Below, piece after piece: positions 24,601 to 31,426 of a stretch of DNA of 64,000 nucleotides. Position 1 is the first letter of the stretch. Each line of letters begins with the position of its first letter. Source of the DNA: an uncultured Bacteroidia bacterium (GTDB lineage Bacteria > Bacteroidota > Bacteroidia > Bacteroidales > F082); the NCBI GenBank assembly GCA_902801465.1, contig CADCIH010000011.1, positions 1 through 64,000 on the forward strand, in the 5' to 3' direction. Position numbers and translations under genes: made by a program. The notes beneath the pieces are model-generated. The model made no database searches and had not been told where the DNA came from. It saw only the letters and a program-made list of their open reading frames with translations.

Positions 24601-26249
24601 GGGATGTCGCTGAAGATGGCGCCCATCTCGGCAGGGGTTTTAAGCCATTCCTGCTTGGTATAATGCATACGGGTGGGGTCGTCGAGGTCTTTTCCTGTGC
24701 TGAGGCAGATGAGTCGGTCGTGTGCTTCGGCGTGTTCTTCTTCCACGAAGTGCACATCGTTGGTGGCGATGACTTTGGTGTTGGTCTTACGTGCCAGGTC
24801 GATGAGCACCTTATTCACTTCTTTTTGGCGTTCATACACCTGGGTATCGCCGCCAGGCTTGTCGGTCTTATGGCGTTGCAGCTCGATATAGTAGTCATCG
24901 CCAAAGAGGTTTTTGAACCACATGACGGTCTGTCCGGCGCCCACCATGTCGCCATTCATAATCTTTTGGGGCAGTTCGCCGCCGAGGCATGCCGAGCAGC
25001 AGATGAGGCCTTCGTGGTATTTCTCAAGGAGGCTATGGTCGATACGCGGGTTGTAGTAGAATCCATCGGTATAGGCGATGGAGCTGAGTTTGCAGAGGCT
25101 GTGGTAGCCCTGTTTGTTCTTTGCCAGCAGGATGAGGTGCCATCCACGGTCTTGGCGGCCGTCGCGTTTCTCGATGCTCACTGGGGCGCAGTAGGTCTCG
25201 ATACCGAAAATAGGCTTGAAGAACTGTGTCTTCAGCTTCTCTATTTCCTGTTGTGCCTGTTGTTTTTCCTCTTCTGTCGCCTCTTCTTTTTTCAGTATGG
25301 CTTCCTGTTCTTTGATTTTGTCTTTGGTCTTCCCGTTCACTTTGTTGACATAGTCGGCGAATTCCTTGATGCCGAACATGTTGCCGTGGTCGGTTAGGGC
25401 GATGGAGTACATCCCGTTTTTGATGCATTTGTCCACCAGGTCGGGCACTTTCGACATGCCGTCGAGGATGGAGTAATGTGAGTGGACGTGGAGGTGGGTG
25501 AAGTGTTGTGGCACATAGTCGCCATGTTCGCGTTGTTCTTCGAGTCGAGCCTCTTCCGCTTCGTTTTCGTCGAAGTTGCTGGTGATGACGATGTCGGCCG
25601 GTTGTATCTTGTCGGGGTTGGCCTCGCGGAATTCGGTGAAGAACTGTTCGCTTTCAGGCATCTCGTTACGTCCGATTTGACCGATGCGGATGAGTTCGAG
25701 GAACACTCTTGCGGTGGCTTGCACGTCGGCAGAGGCGTTGTGTGCGGAATCGAACTTGGAGCCGAAGAGTATCTCGTGGATCTCATTCAGTTTGGGCAGT
25801 TTGAACTTCCCTCCCTTGCCTCCTGGCAGTTGGCAGAACTCGGCGGTCTTCTCGGTGCAGGTGTCGATGCGAGGCCATGCCAGCAGCGGGTTGGAGCCAC
25901 GGTTTCTGAGGAACTCGCAGCCCACGACGCAGAGGTCGAAGTCGATGTTATGGCCCACGAAGTATTTGGCTTTCTCGGCTGATTTCAGGAAGGTGTCGAG
26001 CACTTCTTGCAGCGGCAGGCCGTATTTGCTGGCGTGTTCGGTGGAGATGCCATGAACCATTTGGGCGTCGATGGGGATGATGAACCCTTCGGGTTTGACC
26101 AGCAGGTTATGGTTTTCCACGAGTTGGCCTTTGTCGTCGTGGAGTTGCCAAGCCAGTTGCACCAGTCGCGGCCAGTTGTCGAAGTCGGTGAGTGGTGCGT
26201 TATATTGTTTCGGGAGACCCGTGGTCTCGGTATCGAAGACGAGGAACAT
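21621..26249 (-). CDS. dnaE: DNA polymerase III alpha subunit with fused N-terminal 3'-5' exonuclease
   Basis: A 1542-residue replicative polymerase. Residues 1-190 form a DEDDh exonuclease with DTE at 6-8, an Asp in GHNIDFD (103/105), H170 and D175. A linker leads to the PHP domain starting HLHVHSHYS at 252. The palm domain follows with the catalytic PDIDVDFDDDGRG block, then fingers, HhH and an OB-fold region near the C terminus. The usual bacterial DnaE is near 1150-1250 residues, and the extra length equals the exonuclease. So polymerisation and proofreading are on one chain, as in some Bacteroidota. A minus-strand TATCTTTG at 26320-26327 is the likely promoter, after which a GAATTAA repeat fills the leader. 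Confidence 0.95.
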   Translation of the reverse strand: MFLVFDTETTGLPKQYNAPLTDFDNWPRLVQLAWQLHDDKGQLVENHNLLVKPEGFIIPIDAQMVHGISTEHASKYGLPLQEVLDTFLKSAEKAKYFVGHNIDFDLCVVGCEFLRNRGSNPLLAWPRIDTCTEKTAEFCQLPGGKGGKFKLPKLNEIHEILFGSKFDSAHNASADVQATARVFLELIRIGQIGRNEMPESEQFFTEFREANPDKIQPADIVITSNFDENEAEEARLEEQREHGDYVPQHFTHLHVHSHYSILDGMSKVPDLVDKCIKNGMYSIALTDHGNMFGIKEFADYVNKVNGKTKDKIKEQEAILKKEEATEEEKQQAQQEIEKLKTQFFKPIFGIETYCAPVSIEKRDGRQDRGWHLILLAKNKQGYHSLCKLSSIAYTDGFYYNPRIDHSLLEKYHEGLICCSACLGGELPQKIMNGDMVGAGQTVMWFKNLFGDDYYIELQRHKTDKPGGDTQVYERQKEVNKVLIDLARKTNTKVIATNDVHFVEEEHAEAHDRLICLSTGKDLDDPTRMHYTKQEWLKTPAEMGAIFSDIPEALENTQEIVDKVEAYSIDSDPIMPEFPIPEEFGTVETYRQKYTEEDLFNEFTRDEHGNEIMSREEGEKKIKKLGGYDRLYRIKLEADYLAKLTWDGAKMRYGDTLTDEQKERIIFELHVMKTMGFPGYFLIVSDYIRAAREELGVSVGPGRGSAAGSVVAYCLKITDLDPLKYDLLFERFLNPDRISLPDIDVDFDDDGRGRVLDWITKKYGKEKVAHIITYGTMAAKSAIQDVGRVQKVPLSEVARIKSFIPDRNFDEATVKEVEGKVPAKMPAVNLKNCYKYIEELRKLLQGDDENISTMLTYAQELEDTNRQIGIHACGVIIGASDLTDVAPVATIKDKETNEDVVVTQYDGHVIETVGLIKMDFLGLKTLTLIKDALKNIKKTRGIDIDIDHIPIDDQLTYALYSAGNTIGTFQFESPGMQKYLRELQPSVIGDIIAMNALYRPGPMDNIPDFIARKQGRQEIKYDFACMEKYLKDTYGICVYQEQVMLLSRELADFTRGESDTLRKAMGKKQLAKMEELYGKFMKQGVEKLTKTEGLPEDEVKKRLEKIWEEWKKFASYAFNKSHAACYSWVSYQTAYLKAHYPAEFMAAVLNNELGDIKQVTFMMEECKRMHLEVLGPDVNESEYEFSVNDKGQIRFGMGGIRNVGEAAISGIIEERTNGGKFKDLTDFLLRCADKGLNRRALESMDTAGCFDSFPNFHRAMLFYMPMNDSVPFSERALRMVASYNERKNSAQMDLFGMGDAGSSSEALTLPMPECERWSKLKELQMELESIGFYISSHPMDSFKIPLKFFSNTTVEAMKTAMTNPEKYNGFSARLGGQITKAEHLMSKKNTPYGKFTIEDKTGAFSFSLFSENYAKQKGLLEEGQFVLLIGTLSAPYWKQGGEPDAVPKDLEFRLSDVRLLDSLLENTGKKVMFKLDVAQMNAEAVDDFIRLIKEHPGKQSYSIQLYDSNMKLACNMSPYSGGVAAHEVLPIADGLPYADFDLK

Positions 26250-26256
26250 TTATATT

Positions 26257-26286
26257 TAATTAAGAATTAAGAATTTAGAATTAAGA
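26257..26286. repeat. GAATTAAGAATT simple repeat
   Basis: Third GAATTAA array, in the dnaE leader between the -7 box (26320-26327) and the start codon. The rest of the 26250-26407 gap shows nothing else but that promoter and an A-run. Confidence 0.75.
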
Positions 26287-26407
26287 GGACAGAAGTTTGG
26301 AGGCTTCGTTTTCAGTTTTCAAAGATAGAAAGATTTTAGGGATGGCGCAAGGATGGGGATGAAAAAAAAATCATAAGCCGTCAGAACCCAGTTCTTGTCG
26401 GCTATTA

Positions 26408-26902
26408 TTATAATATCTCCCTAGCAATCCATGCGCAGGCCTCGGCATCGGCGAGAGCGTGGTGGTGATTGACCAGATGATAGCCGCAAGCCTCGGCGAC
26501 GGTGTGAAGTTGATGATTGGGCAGTTGATTGCCAAAGTGACGGCGAGAGGCCCTGCATGTGCAGTATAACTGATAATCTGGATACTCCATCTGATAGCAG
26601 CGCATCACGGCTTTGAGACAGCCCTCGTCGAAGGGGCTGTTGTGGGCCACCAAAGGCAAGCCTTCAATCAAAGGCTCGATCTTTTCCCAGACGTAAGGAA
26701 AAACTGGCGCGTCCTCGGTATCCTCCTGAGTGATGCCATGAACCCTGGTATTCCAATAGAGGTAATAGTTTGGTTCTGGTTGAATCAACGAATAGAACGA
26801 ATCCACGAACTCGTTGTTTTTTACGATGACCACGCCGACGCTGCACACGCTGGTGGGTTGGTTATTGGCGGTCTCGAAATCGATGGCGGCGAAGTCCTTC
26901 AT
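26408..26902 (-). CDS. DnaQ-like 3'-5' exonuclease
   Basis: A 164-residue DEDDh exonuclease: DFETAN (D8-E10 region), AHNSPFDEGC, and HHALADAEACAWI supplying the final His and Asp. It is a stand-alone domain, of the size of epsilon-like proteins, and is distinct from the exonuclease already fused to DnaE. The start at 26902 overlaps the stop of the 87-residue gene upstream by four bases (ATGA), so the two are translationally coupled. The pair lies behind a palindromic operator next to a WYL regulator, suggesting inducible expression (inference). Confidence 0.9.
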   Translation of the reverse strand: MKDFAAIDFETANNQPTSVCSVGVVIVKNNEFVDSFYSLIQPEPNYYLYWNTRVHGITQEDTEDAPVFPYVWEKIEPLIEGLPLVAHNSPFDEGCLKAVMRCYQMEYPDYQLYCTCRASRRHFGNQLPNHQLHTVAEACGYHLVNHHHALADAEACAWIAREIL

Positions 26903-27162
26903 TTTTTCTCCATTGTTTTGATCCAAGCCTCGATTTCTTTCACCCGTTGGGCATATTTCTCCATCTGGCCTTCGATGAAGTCATCGCTATATTTGCGGTC
27001 GCAGAAGCCGTTGCCACGAGCCACGTAGTCATCATCTTCAAGGGAACTGTAAACCTCTTCATAATTGTCCAGATATTGCTGGTTATCCGCCAAAAGCCGA
27101 CGCAGGTCGTCGAGGTCTGCTTCGATGGTTTCGCCCGTGCTGAAGGTATAGTGATTTTTCAT
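26899..27162 (-). CDS. Small hypothetical protein coupled to exonuclease
   Basis: An 87-residue acidic protein that I do not recognise. It has two likely helices (EADLDDLRRLLADNQQYLDN and DFIEGQMEKYAQRVKEIEAW) and a central GNGFCDRKYSD loop. An in-frame ATG at 27210 would add 16 residues but lies inside the second operator half, so ATG 27162 is chosen. It overlaps the exonuclease gene by 4 bp. It could be a partner or modulator of that enzyme. Confidence 0.6.
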   Translation of the reverse strand: MKNHYTFSTGETIEADLDDLRRLLADNQQYLDNYEEVYSSLEDDDYVARGNGFCDRKYSDDFIEGQMEKYAQRVKEIEAWIKTMEKK

Positions 27163-27203
27163 GATTCCATTGCCAAAACAGAAGCAGTCTCCCGATGCGC
27201 CCG

Positions 27204-27278
27204 TTGCCATAATCCATTATCGGCAAGTTTTCCTTCAAATTCCGCTGCAAAGATAGTGATTTTTGCCGATATCGGCAA
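27204..27278 (-). promoter_or_regulatory. Palindromic operators flanking a -7 box
   Basis: A perfect 16-bp palindrome TTGCCGATATCGGCAA at 27263-27278 and an imperfect one at 27204-27226 (TTGCC...GGCAA ends) bracket CAAAGATA at 27248-27255, which is TATCTTTG on the minus strand. The layout is one operator in the -33 region and one just downstream of the start of transcription for the small gene/exonuclease pair. The adjacent WYL regulator is the natural candidate to bind (inference). Confidence 0.65.
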
Positions 27279-27293
27279 GATTTTGTGTTGAAA

Positions 27294-28199
27294 TCACTTT
27301 TTGTAGTGGTTCCACATCTGCTTGACCTTACTGGCGATTTCTTGGCGCAGCCACAGCGGTTCCAGCACCTCAAGCGCCTCGCCATTCCAAAGAAGTTCCT
27401 GTTGGAAGTCGAAAGTTGGCCTGACTTGCAGGGTGAAGATGCTGTAATCATCATTGCGCTCCACTTCTTCTTGCGAGGTGTGTAGCGGCAAGGAGCGCAA
27501 ATAGTTGGCTTGGTCGGCGTTCACTTTCAGCTTCACAGTCTCGATGGGGCATTCTTCGTTGCGAATGATCCCGAAACAGCCTTTGAAATAGTTTTCTGGG
27601 TTGAATTTCTTGGGGTATTTGAAGGTCTCCTCCGACAGTTGGGCTTCCTGTACGCGGTCCAAGGAATAGATGCGGATTTTGTCTTCATAGACGCTATTAC
27701 CCACCATGTACCACCGCTGCCGGAACAGCTTCACGCAATAGGGCGCCACGGGAAAGGTGTGCTCGTTTTCGCTCCAAAAGCCTTTATAGGTGATTTCCAG
27801 CAACCGGTTTTTCTTCATCGCTTCCATGACCGTGGCGAGGAAATCCTGACCCGATGGGACGCTCTCCAACAGGATGCGGTCGCTGAGAGCTTTGTTTTCC
27901 AACAGCGTGTTGTTGACCGACATGGTGCTGAGCAACCAGCGTTGCAGGCCGTCGTCCTCAAGCACCTCGCGGTTCTCGATGTAATAGCGGTCGCCGTCGC
28001 TCTTGTCGCACATAATGACGAGGCCGAACATATCTTCAACCGCGTTCTTCCAGGTGTGGAACGTGCGGCGCGGAATCTCTTCACCCTCGCTTAGCTCGGT
28101 TTCCGTCCACTTGCGGTTGATTTCCTTCAGGGTGATTTTCTTGGCGTGATAGAGGGTTTCTACGAGCCAGACGTATTTGTTGATTTGGTTTTTGGACAT
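27294..28199 (-). CDS. WYL-domain transcriptional regulator
   Basis: A 301-residue regulator with an N-terminal winged-helix-like region (KITLKEINRKWTETELSEG...RRTFHTWKNAVEDMFG), a WYL ligand-binding domain (YCVKLFRQRWYMVGNSVYE, about 165-185) and a C-terminal WCX extension. WYL proteins sense nucleic acid or nucleotide ligands and often repress defence or DNA-repair genes. The start is ATG 28199, 21 bp after a TATCTTTG box (28221-28228, minus strand). It lies directly upstream of the operator at 27204-27278 and downstream of the Nmad cassette terminator. Confidence 0.85.
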   Translation of the reverse strand: MSKNQINKYVWLVETLYHAKKITLKEINRKWTETELSEGEEIPRRTFHTWKNAVEDMFGLVIMCDKSDGDRYYIENREVLEDDGLQRWLLSTMSVNNTLLENKALSDRILLESVPSGQDFLATVMEAMKKNRLLEITYKGFWSENEHTFPVAPYCVKLFRQRWYMVGNSVYEDKIRIYSLDRVQEAQLSEETFKYPKKFNPENYFKGCFGIIRNEECPIETVKLKVNADQANYLRSLPLHTSQEEVERNDDYSIFTLQVRPTFDFQQELLWNGEALEVLEPLWLRQEIASKVKQMWNHYKK

Positions 28200-28234
28200 G
28201 ATGTTTACGTTTTGACGAGGCAAAGATATAAAAA

Positions 28235-28259
28235 GCCTGTGCCGAATTGAAGCACAGGC
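28235..28259 (-). terminator. Recurrent hairpin terminator, copy 1
   Basis: Stem GCCTGTGC / GCACAGGC with a 9-nt loop, followed on the minus strand by TTTTTATATC. It ends the Nmad2-Nmad3-small protein operon and abuts the WYL promoter. Near-identical copies at 30509 and 31375 share loop and flanks. Confidence 0.75.
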
Positions 28260-28432
28260 TAAAACAAATCCTTCAATTTGGAGAAAAATAAATCGTTACT
28301 GCTACTTTTATTATTGTTATTGTTATTGCTATCGTTTTCATCCTCAACGGGAGTCGCGTCAAAACCCATCTGTTTCAACTCTCTCATTATTTTATATACC
28401 AGGCTGTGCTCAACCCCGATGATGTTCATCAT
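28259..28432 (-). CDS. Small Asn/Ser-rich protein in Nmad cassette
   Basis: A 57-residue protein overlapping the Nmad3 stop by four bases (ATGA). The N-terminal half is an amphipathic segment (GVEHSLVYKIMRELKQMGFD), followed by a low-complexity Asn/Ser tract and a short helix (FFSKLKDLF). Its family is unknown. The tight overlap and shared terminator imply it is a real third gene of the cassette. Confidence 0.5.
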   Translation of the reverse strand: MMNIIGVEHSLVYKIMRELKQMGFDATPVEDENDSNNNNNNKSSSNDLFFSKLKDLF

Positions 28433-29229
28433 GATATGATTTGTTTGACCCAATCAAGAATTTCCGGAGTGGCATCCATCACGAATTCCTGTCCACGGCC
28501 TGCGGATTTAAAACAACCATTGCGCCAAGGACTAGGGTTGTAGGTGATCTCAACTTTTTTGAAATAGTCAGGCAAATCCCAATAGCAACGGGACATACCT
28601 GGCTTGGTTAACACTCTGTCATTACGATAACCTAAGACATCGCAGCCTTTATGAGTGGGAAGGAAGGAAAGATTGTTTGTGGGAAGATAGATTGCGTTGC
28701 TATGGTCGGCCCATGCATCAGGACGATCGGCGTGGGGATGATCCTTTAACCACAGGGGAACGTCGGACTGATTTTCGATGATGCTGCCAATCTCCATGTA
28801 ACCATATATGGCATGAATGTCTGCGGCGTCTTTTTTGTAAACCAAGTGATCGTCTTTCATCTCGGTCTGTCTGAACCAGCCAAAGAATAGAAACAGGTCA
28901 CCAAAGGAAACACCTTGGTTGCGAAGGTGCTTTAAAGCAGTATCTGTTTGGCCAAAAGCAGGTTGCCATCCTTTTTCCCTATCCCTAACGTCTTTTCTTA
29001 AATCGGGGTCGAGGTGGCACATGCTGTCGGCTTTCAGCTTTGTATTGGGTTTCAAAGAGCGGATGATGTCAAAGTAGTTTTGGCCGTTCCAAACAAGAGA
29101 ACCATACGGATTGTTTCCTTTCTTTTTGTCGGGGATGGGAAGCGACAGCAGTGTCCCATCGGGCAAGATGGGATTAGGCTGGCCACCATTGGCCGAATCG
29201 AAACCTTTTCTGCTTAATATGATTTTCAT
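28429..29229 (-). CDS. Nmad3-type putative nucleotide-modification protein
   Basis: A 266-residue protein whose N terminus (MKIILSRKGFDSANGG, PNPILPDGTLLSLPIPD) matches the Nmad3 family as I know it (nucleotide modification associated domain 3). That family was predicted from context to act in complex modification of DNA bases. Other conserved-looking blocks are CHLDPDLR, GDLFLFFGWFR and HADRPDAWADHSNAIYLP. The biochemical activity is not established. It follows the Nmad2-type gene by 17 bp and overlaps the 57-residue gene, forming a compact cassette. Confidence 0.75.
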   Translation of the reverse strand: MKIILSRKGFDSANGGQPNPILPDGTLLSLPIPDKKKGNNPYGSLVWNGQNYFDIIRSLKPNTKLKADSMCHLDPDLRKDVRDREKGWQPAFGQTDTALKHLRNQGVSFGDLFLFFGWFRQTEMKDDHLVYKKDAADIHAIYGYMEIGSIIENQSDVPLWLKDHPHADRPDAWADHSNAIYLPTNNLSFLPTHKGCDVLGYRNDRVLTKPGMSRCYWDLPDYFKKVEITYNPSPWRNGCFKSAGRGQEFVMDATPEILDWVKQIIS

Positions 29230-29246
29230 TTTTTCTTTGGGTTACG

Positions 29247-29873
29247 TCACTTTGTGTAGTGCTCCTTGACGAAGTCTATAATTTCCTTCCCTTTATCAAA
29301 GGGGAATCTTTTCCATCTATGAACAACACCTTTTTTTTCAATTGGAATAGCATTCTCTACACCAAAATAGTAAAATTCTTCGCAAACAAGAACATGCTCT
29401 CCGCTTATGTCTCGTCCCTTTTCTTTTTCACCGTGATGTGGATTTTCATGTTGTTTAAATCCAAATGTATCATTGGCATCTGGTTCATAAATGTTGTCAC
29501 CACAGAATGCTATGTCGTCACTTTTTGTTATTAAAACATTTCCGCAACTTTTGAAACATCCTTTTCCAACTTCTATCAACTTCTCAGGTTGTCTTTTTAA
29601 AGGATATTGTTCCCAATAATCTTTAAAACCAAGAACTTTTGAAACTTTTGCCAAATAGATTAGTTTCTGGTTGCTATCAGTAAAGGAATGTTTATTATAG
29701 TCTTTGTCGTAAACCTCATTGGACGTCCATCCTGAAATCCAATATCCTTCTTTTGTGTATTTCCGAATGCAAGGTTTGCAAGTTGCCAAGGTCAGCACTC
29801 CATGATAGGGATTGGGAGCAAATCCTGTATCATGTGTCATTTTATAGCCATAAAGAATCGTTTTTTCTTCCAT
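29247..29873 (-). CDS. Nmad2-type putative nucleotide-modification protein
   Basis: A 208-residue protein starting MEEKTILYGYKMTHDTGFAPN, followed by LTLATCKPCIRKYTKEGYWISGW, which matches the Nmad2 family (nucleotide modification associated domain 2). Cys and His residues recur through the chain (CKPC, CFKSCG). The frame extends to 29984, but ATG 29873 gives the family N terminus and lies behind a TATCTTTG box (29911-29918, minus strand). Paired with Nmad3 downstream. Substrate and chemistry are unknown. Confidence 0.75.
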   Translation of the reverse strand: MEEKTILYGYKMTHDTGFAPNPYHGVLTLATCKPCIRKYTKEGYWISGWTSNEVYDKDYNKHSFTDSNQKLIYLAKVSKVLGFKDYWEQYPLKRQPEKLIEVGKGCFKSCGNVLITKSDDIAFCGDNIYEPDANDTFGFKQHENPHHGEKEKGRDISGEHVLVCEEFYYFGVENAIPIEKKGVVHRWKRFPFDKGKEIIDFVKEHYTK

Positions 29874-29910
29874 AATGTCAGTCTGATTTGAATCAAAATA
29901 CAAATAATTG

Positions 29911-29918
29911 CAAAGATA
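29911..29918 (-). promoter_or_regulatory. -7 box of the Nmad cassette
   Basis: CAAAGATA, i.e. TATCTTTG on the minus strand, 38 bp before the Nmad2 start and just past the stop of the upstream 177-residue gene. Confidence 0.5.
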
Positions 29919-29931
29919 CATTATTTTTCTC

Positions 29932-30465
29932 TCACCACCAACTATCCCCAATCCAAATATGAGCTCTTTCCCTAATCTCCTCAATGCTTTCGTCGGGATG
30001 CGTTTGGCGATGCTCCTGTTCTATGGCAGAGAGTATTCCTTCGGCATCCAAATTCCTAGTGTCAAGAACGCTGAAAGAGACTTGCCTTGAGGTGTATTTG
30101 TCGTACCTGAAATCTACGCCGATGCTCACTTTCAGCATCTCGGAAAGCAGTTTTACCACTTCTTCTTTTTCGAGTTTAAACAGACGAAGCTTGAGATTAT
30201 CGACACGCTTGTTTGTAAGAGATTCAAGATAACGCTCTATACAATGCTGAATCGTCACACGGCAGGTGTATTCCCGCCCCTCTGCATAAAGGGCAATCAC
30301 ATGGTTTAGGTCGCCGCCTCTTTGCACGAATGACCCTAATCGCACAAGTTTGTCTTCCATTTTTGAACACATTTCCCATTCGCCTGAAATGTTGTCCCAA
30401 TACTCGCGGTTGGCCAGGATTTGTTCGTATTTCTCTAAAGGGACGCTCCCATAATAATCGTTCAT
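29932..30465 (-). CDS. Hypothetical protein upstream of Nmad cassette
   Basis: A 177-residue soluble protein that I do not recognise. It begins MNDYYGSVPLEKYEQIL and ends in an aromatic HIWIGDSWW; helical segments alternate with a strand-like YTSRQVSFSVLD block. No catalytic motif stands out. It has its own hairpin/promoter region upstream (30509-30532) and is followed by the Nmad2 promoter, so it need not belong to the cassette. Confidence 0.55.
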   Translation of the reverse strand: MNDYYGSVPLEKYEQILANREYWDNISGEWEMCSKMEDKLVRLGSFVQRGGDLNHVIALYAEGREYTCRVTIQHCIERYLESLTNKRVDNLKLRLFKLEKEEVVKLLSEMLKVSIGVDFRYDKYTSRQVSFSVLDTRNLDAEGILSAIEQEHRQTHPDESIEEIRERAHIWIGDSWW

Positions 30466-30508
30466 TGCATTTGGGTTTTATTGTTTCTTCGCTGCAAAGA
30501 AAACAAAA

Positions 30509-30532
30509 GCCTGTGCCGAATTGAAGCACAAG
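30509..30532 (-). terminator. Recurrent hairpin terminator, copy 2
   Basis: GCCTGTGC / GCACAAGC with the same loop as copies 1 and 3, followed on the minus strand by TTTTGTTTTC. It sits 44 bp upstream of the 177-residue gene. Copies 2 and 3 share about 42 identical bases including the flank CGCTGCAAAGAAAACAAAA. Confidence 0.65.
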
Positions 30533-30622
30533 CTGTTTTTTTCAAAAAAATTATCTCAAAATATAATTCATATCAAGATGCTGTCGGTTTTCTGGACAGA
30601 TCGATGATACAAATTTTGAACT

Positions 30623-30901
30623 ATGAAACACGCTGAAGAAACGGAACAACTATTCCAAAAAGTAATTGATGACACCCCGCCGGCAATCAAGCAGCAAGTG
30701 GAGTGGTCGTATGACATTGCAGACTACATTGACGCCTCACTTCAACAAAGGGGTATGTCACAAAAAGAATTCGCCAAACTCGTCGGAACGTCCGAAGCGG
30801 CAGTATCGCACTGGGTTGGCGGAGGGCACAACTTTACGCTTTCAACACTGGCAAAGATATCGGCCGCCGTTCCTGTTCCAATTCACGGTGCAGAACCTTA
30901 A
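30623..30901 (+). CDS. XRE-family HTH regulator (antitoxin-like)
   Basis: A 92-residue protein with a helix-turn-helix (MSQKEFAKLVGTSEAAVSHW, about residues 45-64) of the Xre/HigA type. Antitoxins of this size are usually encoded beside a HigB-like RNase. Here no toxin ORF adjoins it, so it is an orphan or the toxin has been lost. The only plus-strand gene in this stretch. The 173 bp after it show a weak CCCGGCAG/CTGTCGGG inverted repeat near 30911-30942. Confidence 0.8.
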   Translation: MKHAEETEQLFQKVIDDTPPAIKQQVEWSYDIADYIDASLQQRGMSQKEFAKLVGTSEAAVSHWVGGGHNFTLSTLAKISAAVPVPIHGAEP

Positions 30902-31074
30902 AAAACAATACCCGGCAGTTTGATTGCTCAGGGACTGTCGGGACTTAACGATGCAAATATACAAAAGTTTTTATTACTGTCAATGGGTTTTCATTATTTG
31001 CAACCACTCCTTTTTCAAATGAAGGCGACAAGACAAGCAAGCATTACAAAGCGACAATCCTTACCATGGCCGCA

Positions 31075-31336
31075 TCAAAGGTTTTGCTGTGCTTCATTAC
31101 GGAACTCAACTTTGATTTCATAATAAAAATCACAACAATAGATGAAGTCAGTTATGGCAAAATCGGTGTGGTCGAACAGGTTGTGGAAGTGGGTTGATGA
31201 TGTTTTTCCCGACCTGAAGAAGACTACGCTCTTCGGTGTAGTCGTGGTCTTTGCTCCAAAGCCCTTCAAACGACATGATGATTTGGTCTTCAAGCATCTT
31301 TATGGCATCGTCTTGCAATAAGTCTTTGATGTTCAT
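31075..31336 (-). pseudogene. Frameshifted small gene
   Basis: The minus strand starts at ATG 31336 with MNIKDLLQDDAIKMLEDQII... and reads to a GGGAAAAAC run. There the frame leads to a short unrelated tail. Removing one A from that run continues into KTSSTHFHNLFDHTDFAITD and on to ...EIKVEFRNEAQQNL, giving an 86-residue product. The second frame runs stop-free to 31075. A single-base insertion in a homopolymer is the likely cause, real or from sequencing. The family is unknown. Preceded by copy 3 of the recurrent hairpin. Confidence 0.6.
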
Positions 31337-31374
31337 AGTGCTTTGTTTTGAGATTCGCTGCAAAGAAAACAAAA

Positions 31375-31398
31375 GCCTGTGCCGAATTGAAGCACAGG
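31375..31398 (-). terminator. Recurrent hairpin terminator, copy 3
   Basis: GCCTGTGC / GCACAGG with the conserved loop, followed on the minus strand by TTTTGTTTTC. It lies between the PLD-like gene and the frameshifted gene, and so would end transcription of the toxin-antitoxin/PLD stretch. Confidence 0.7.
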
Positions 31399-31426
31399 AT
31401 AGAAAAAGATTTCTTTATTTGAAAAA

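Noticed and set aside
22482..25397. Two long plus-strand open frames (417 and 384 codons)
   Set aside because: Antisense shadows of dnaE; His/Val-rich translations typical of reversed GC-rich coding DNA.
30623..30901. HigBA-type toxin-antitoxin system
   Set aside because: Only the HTH antitoxin-like gene is present; the DNA before it (30540-30622) gives no HigB-like frame and the DNA after it none either.
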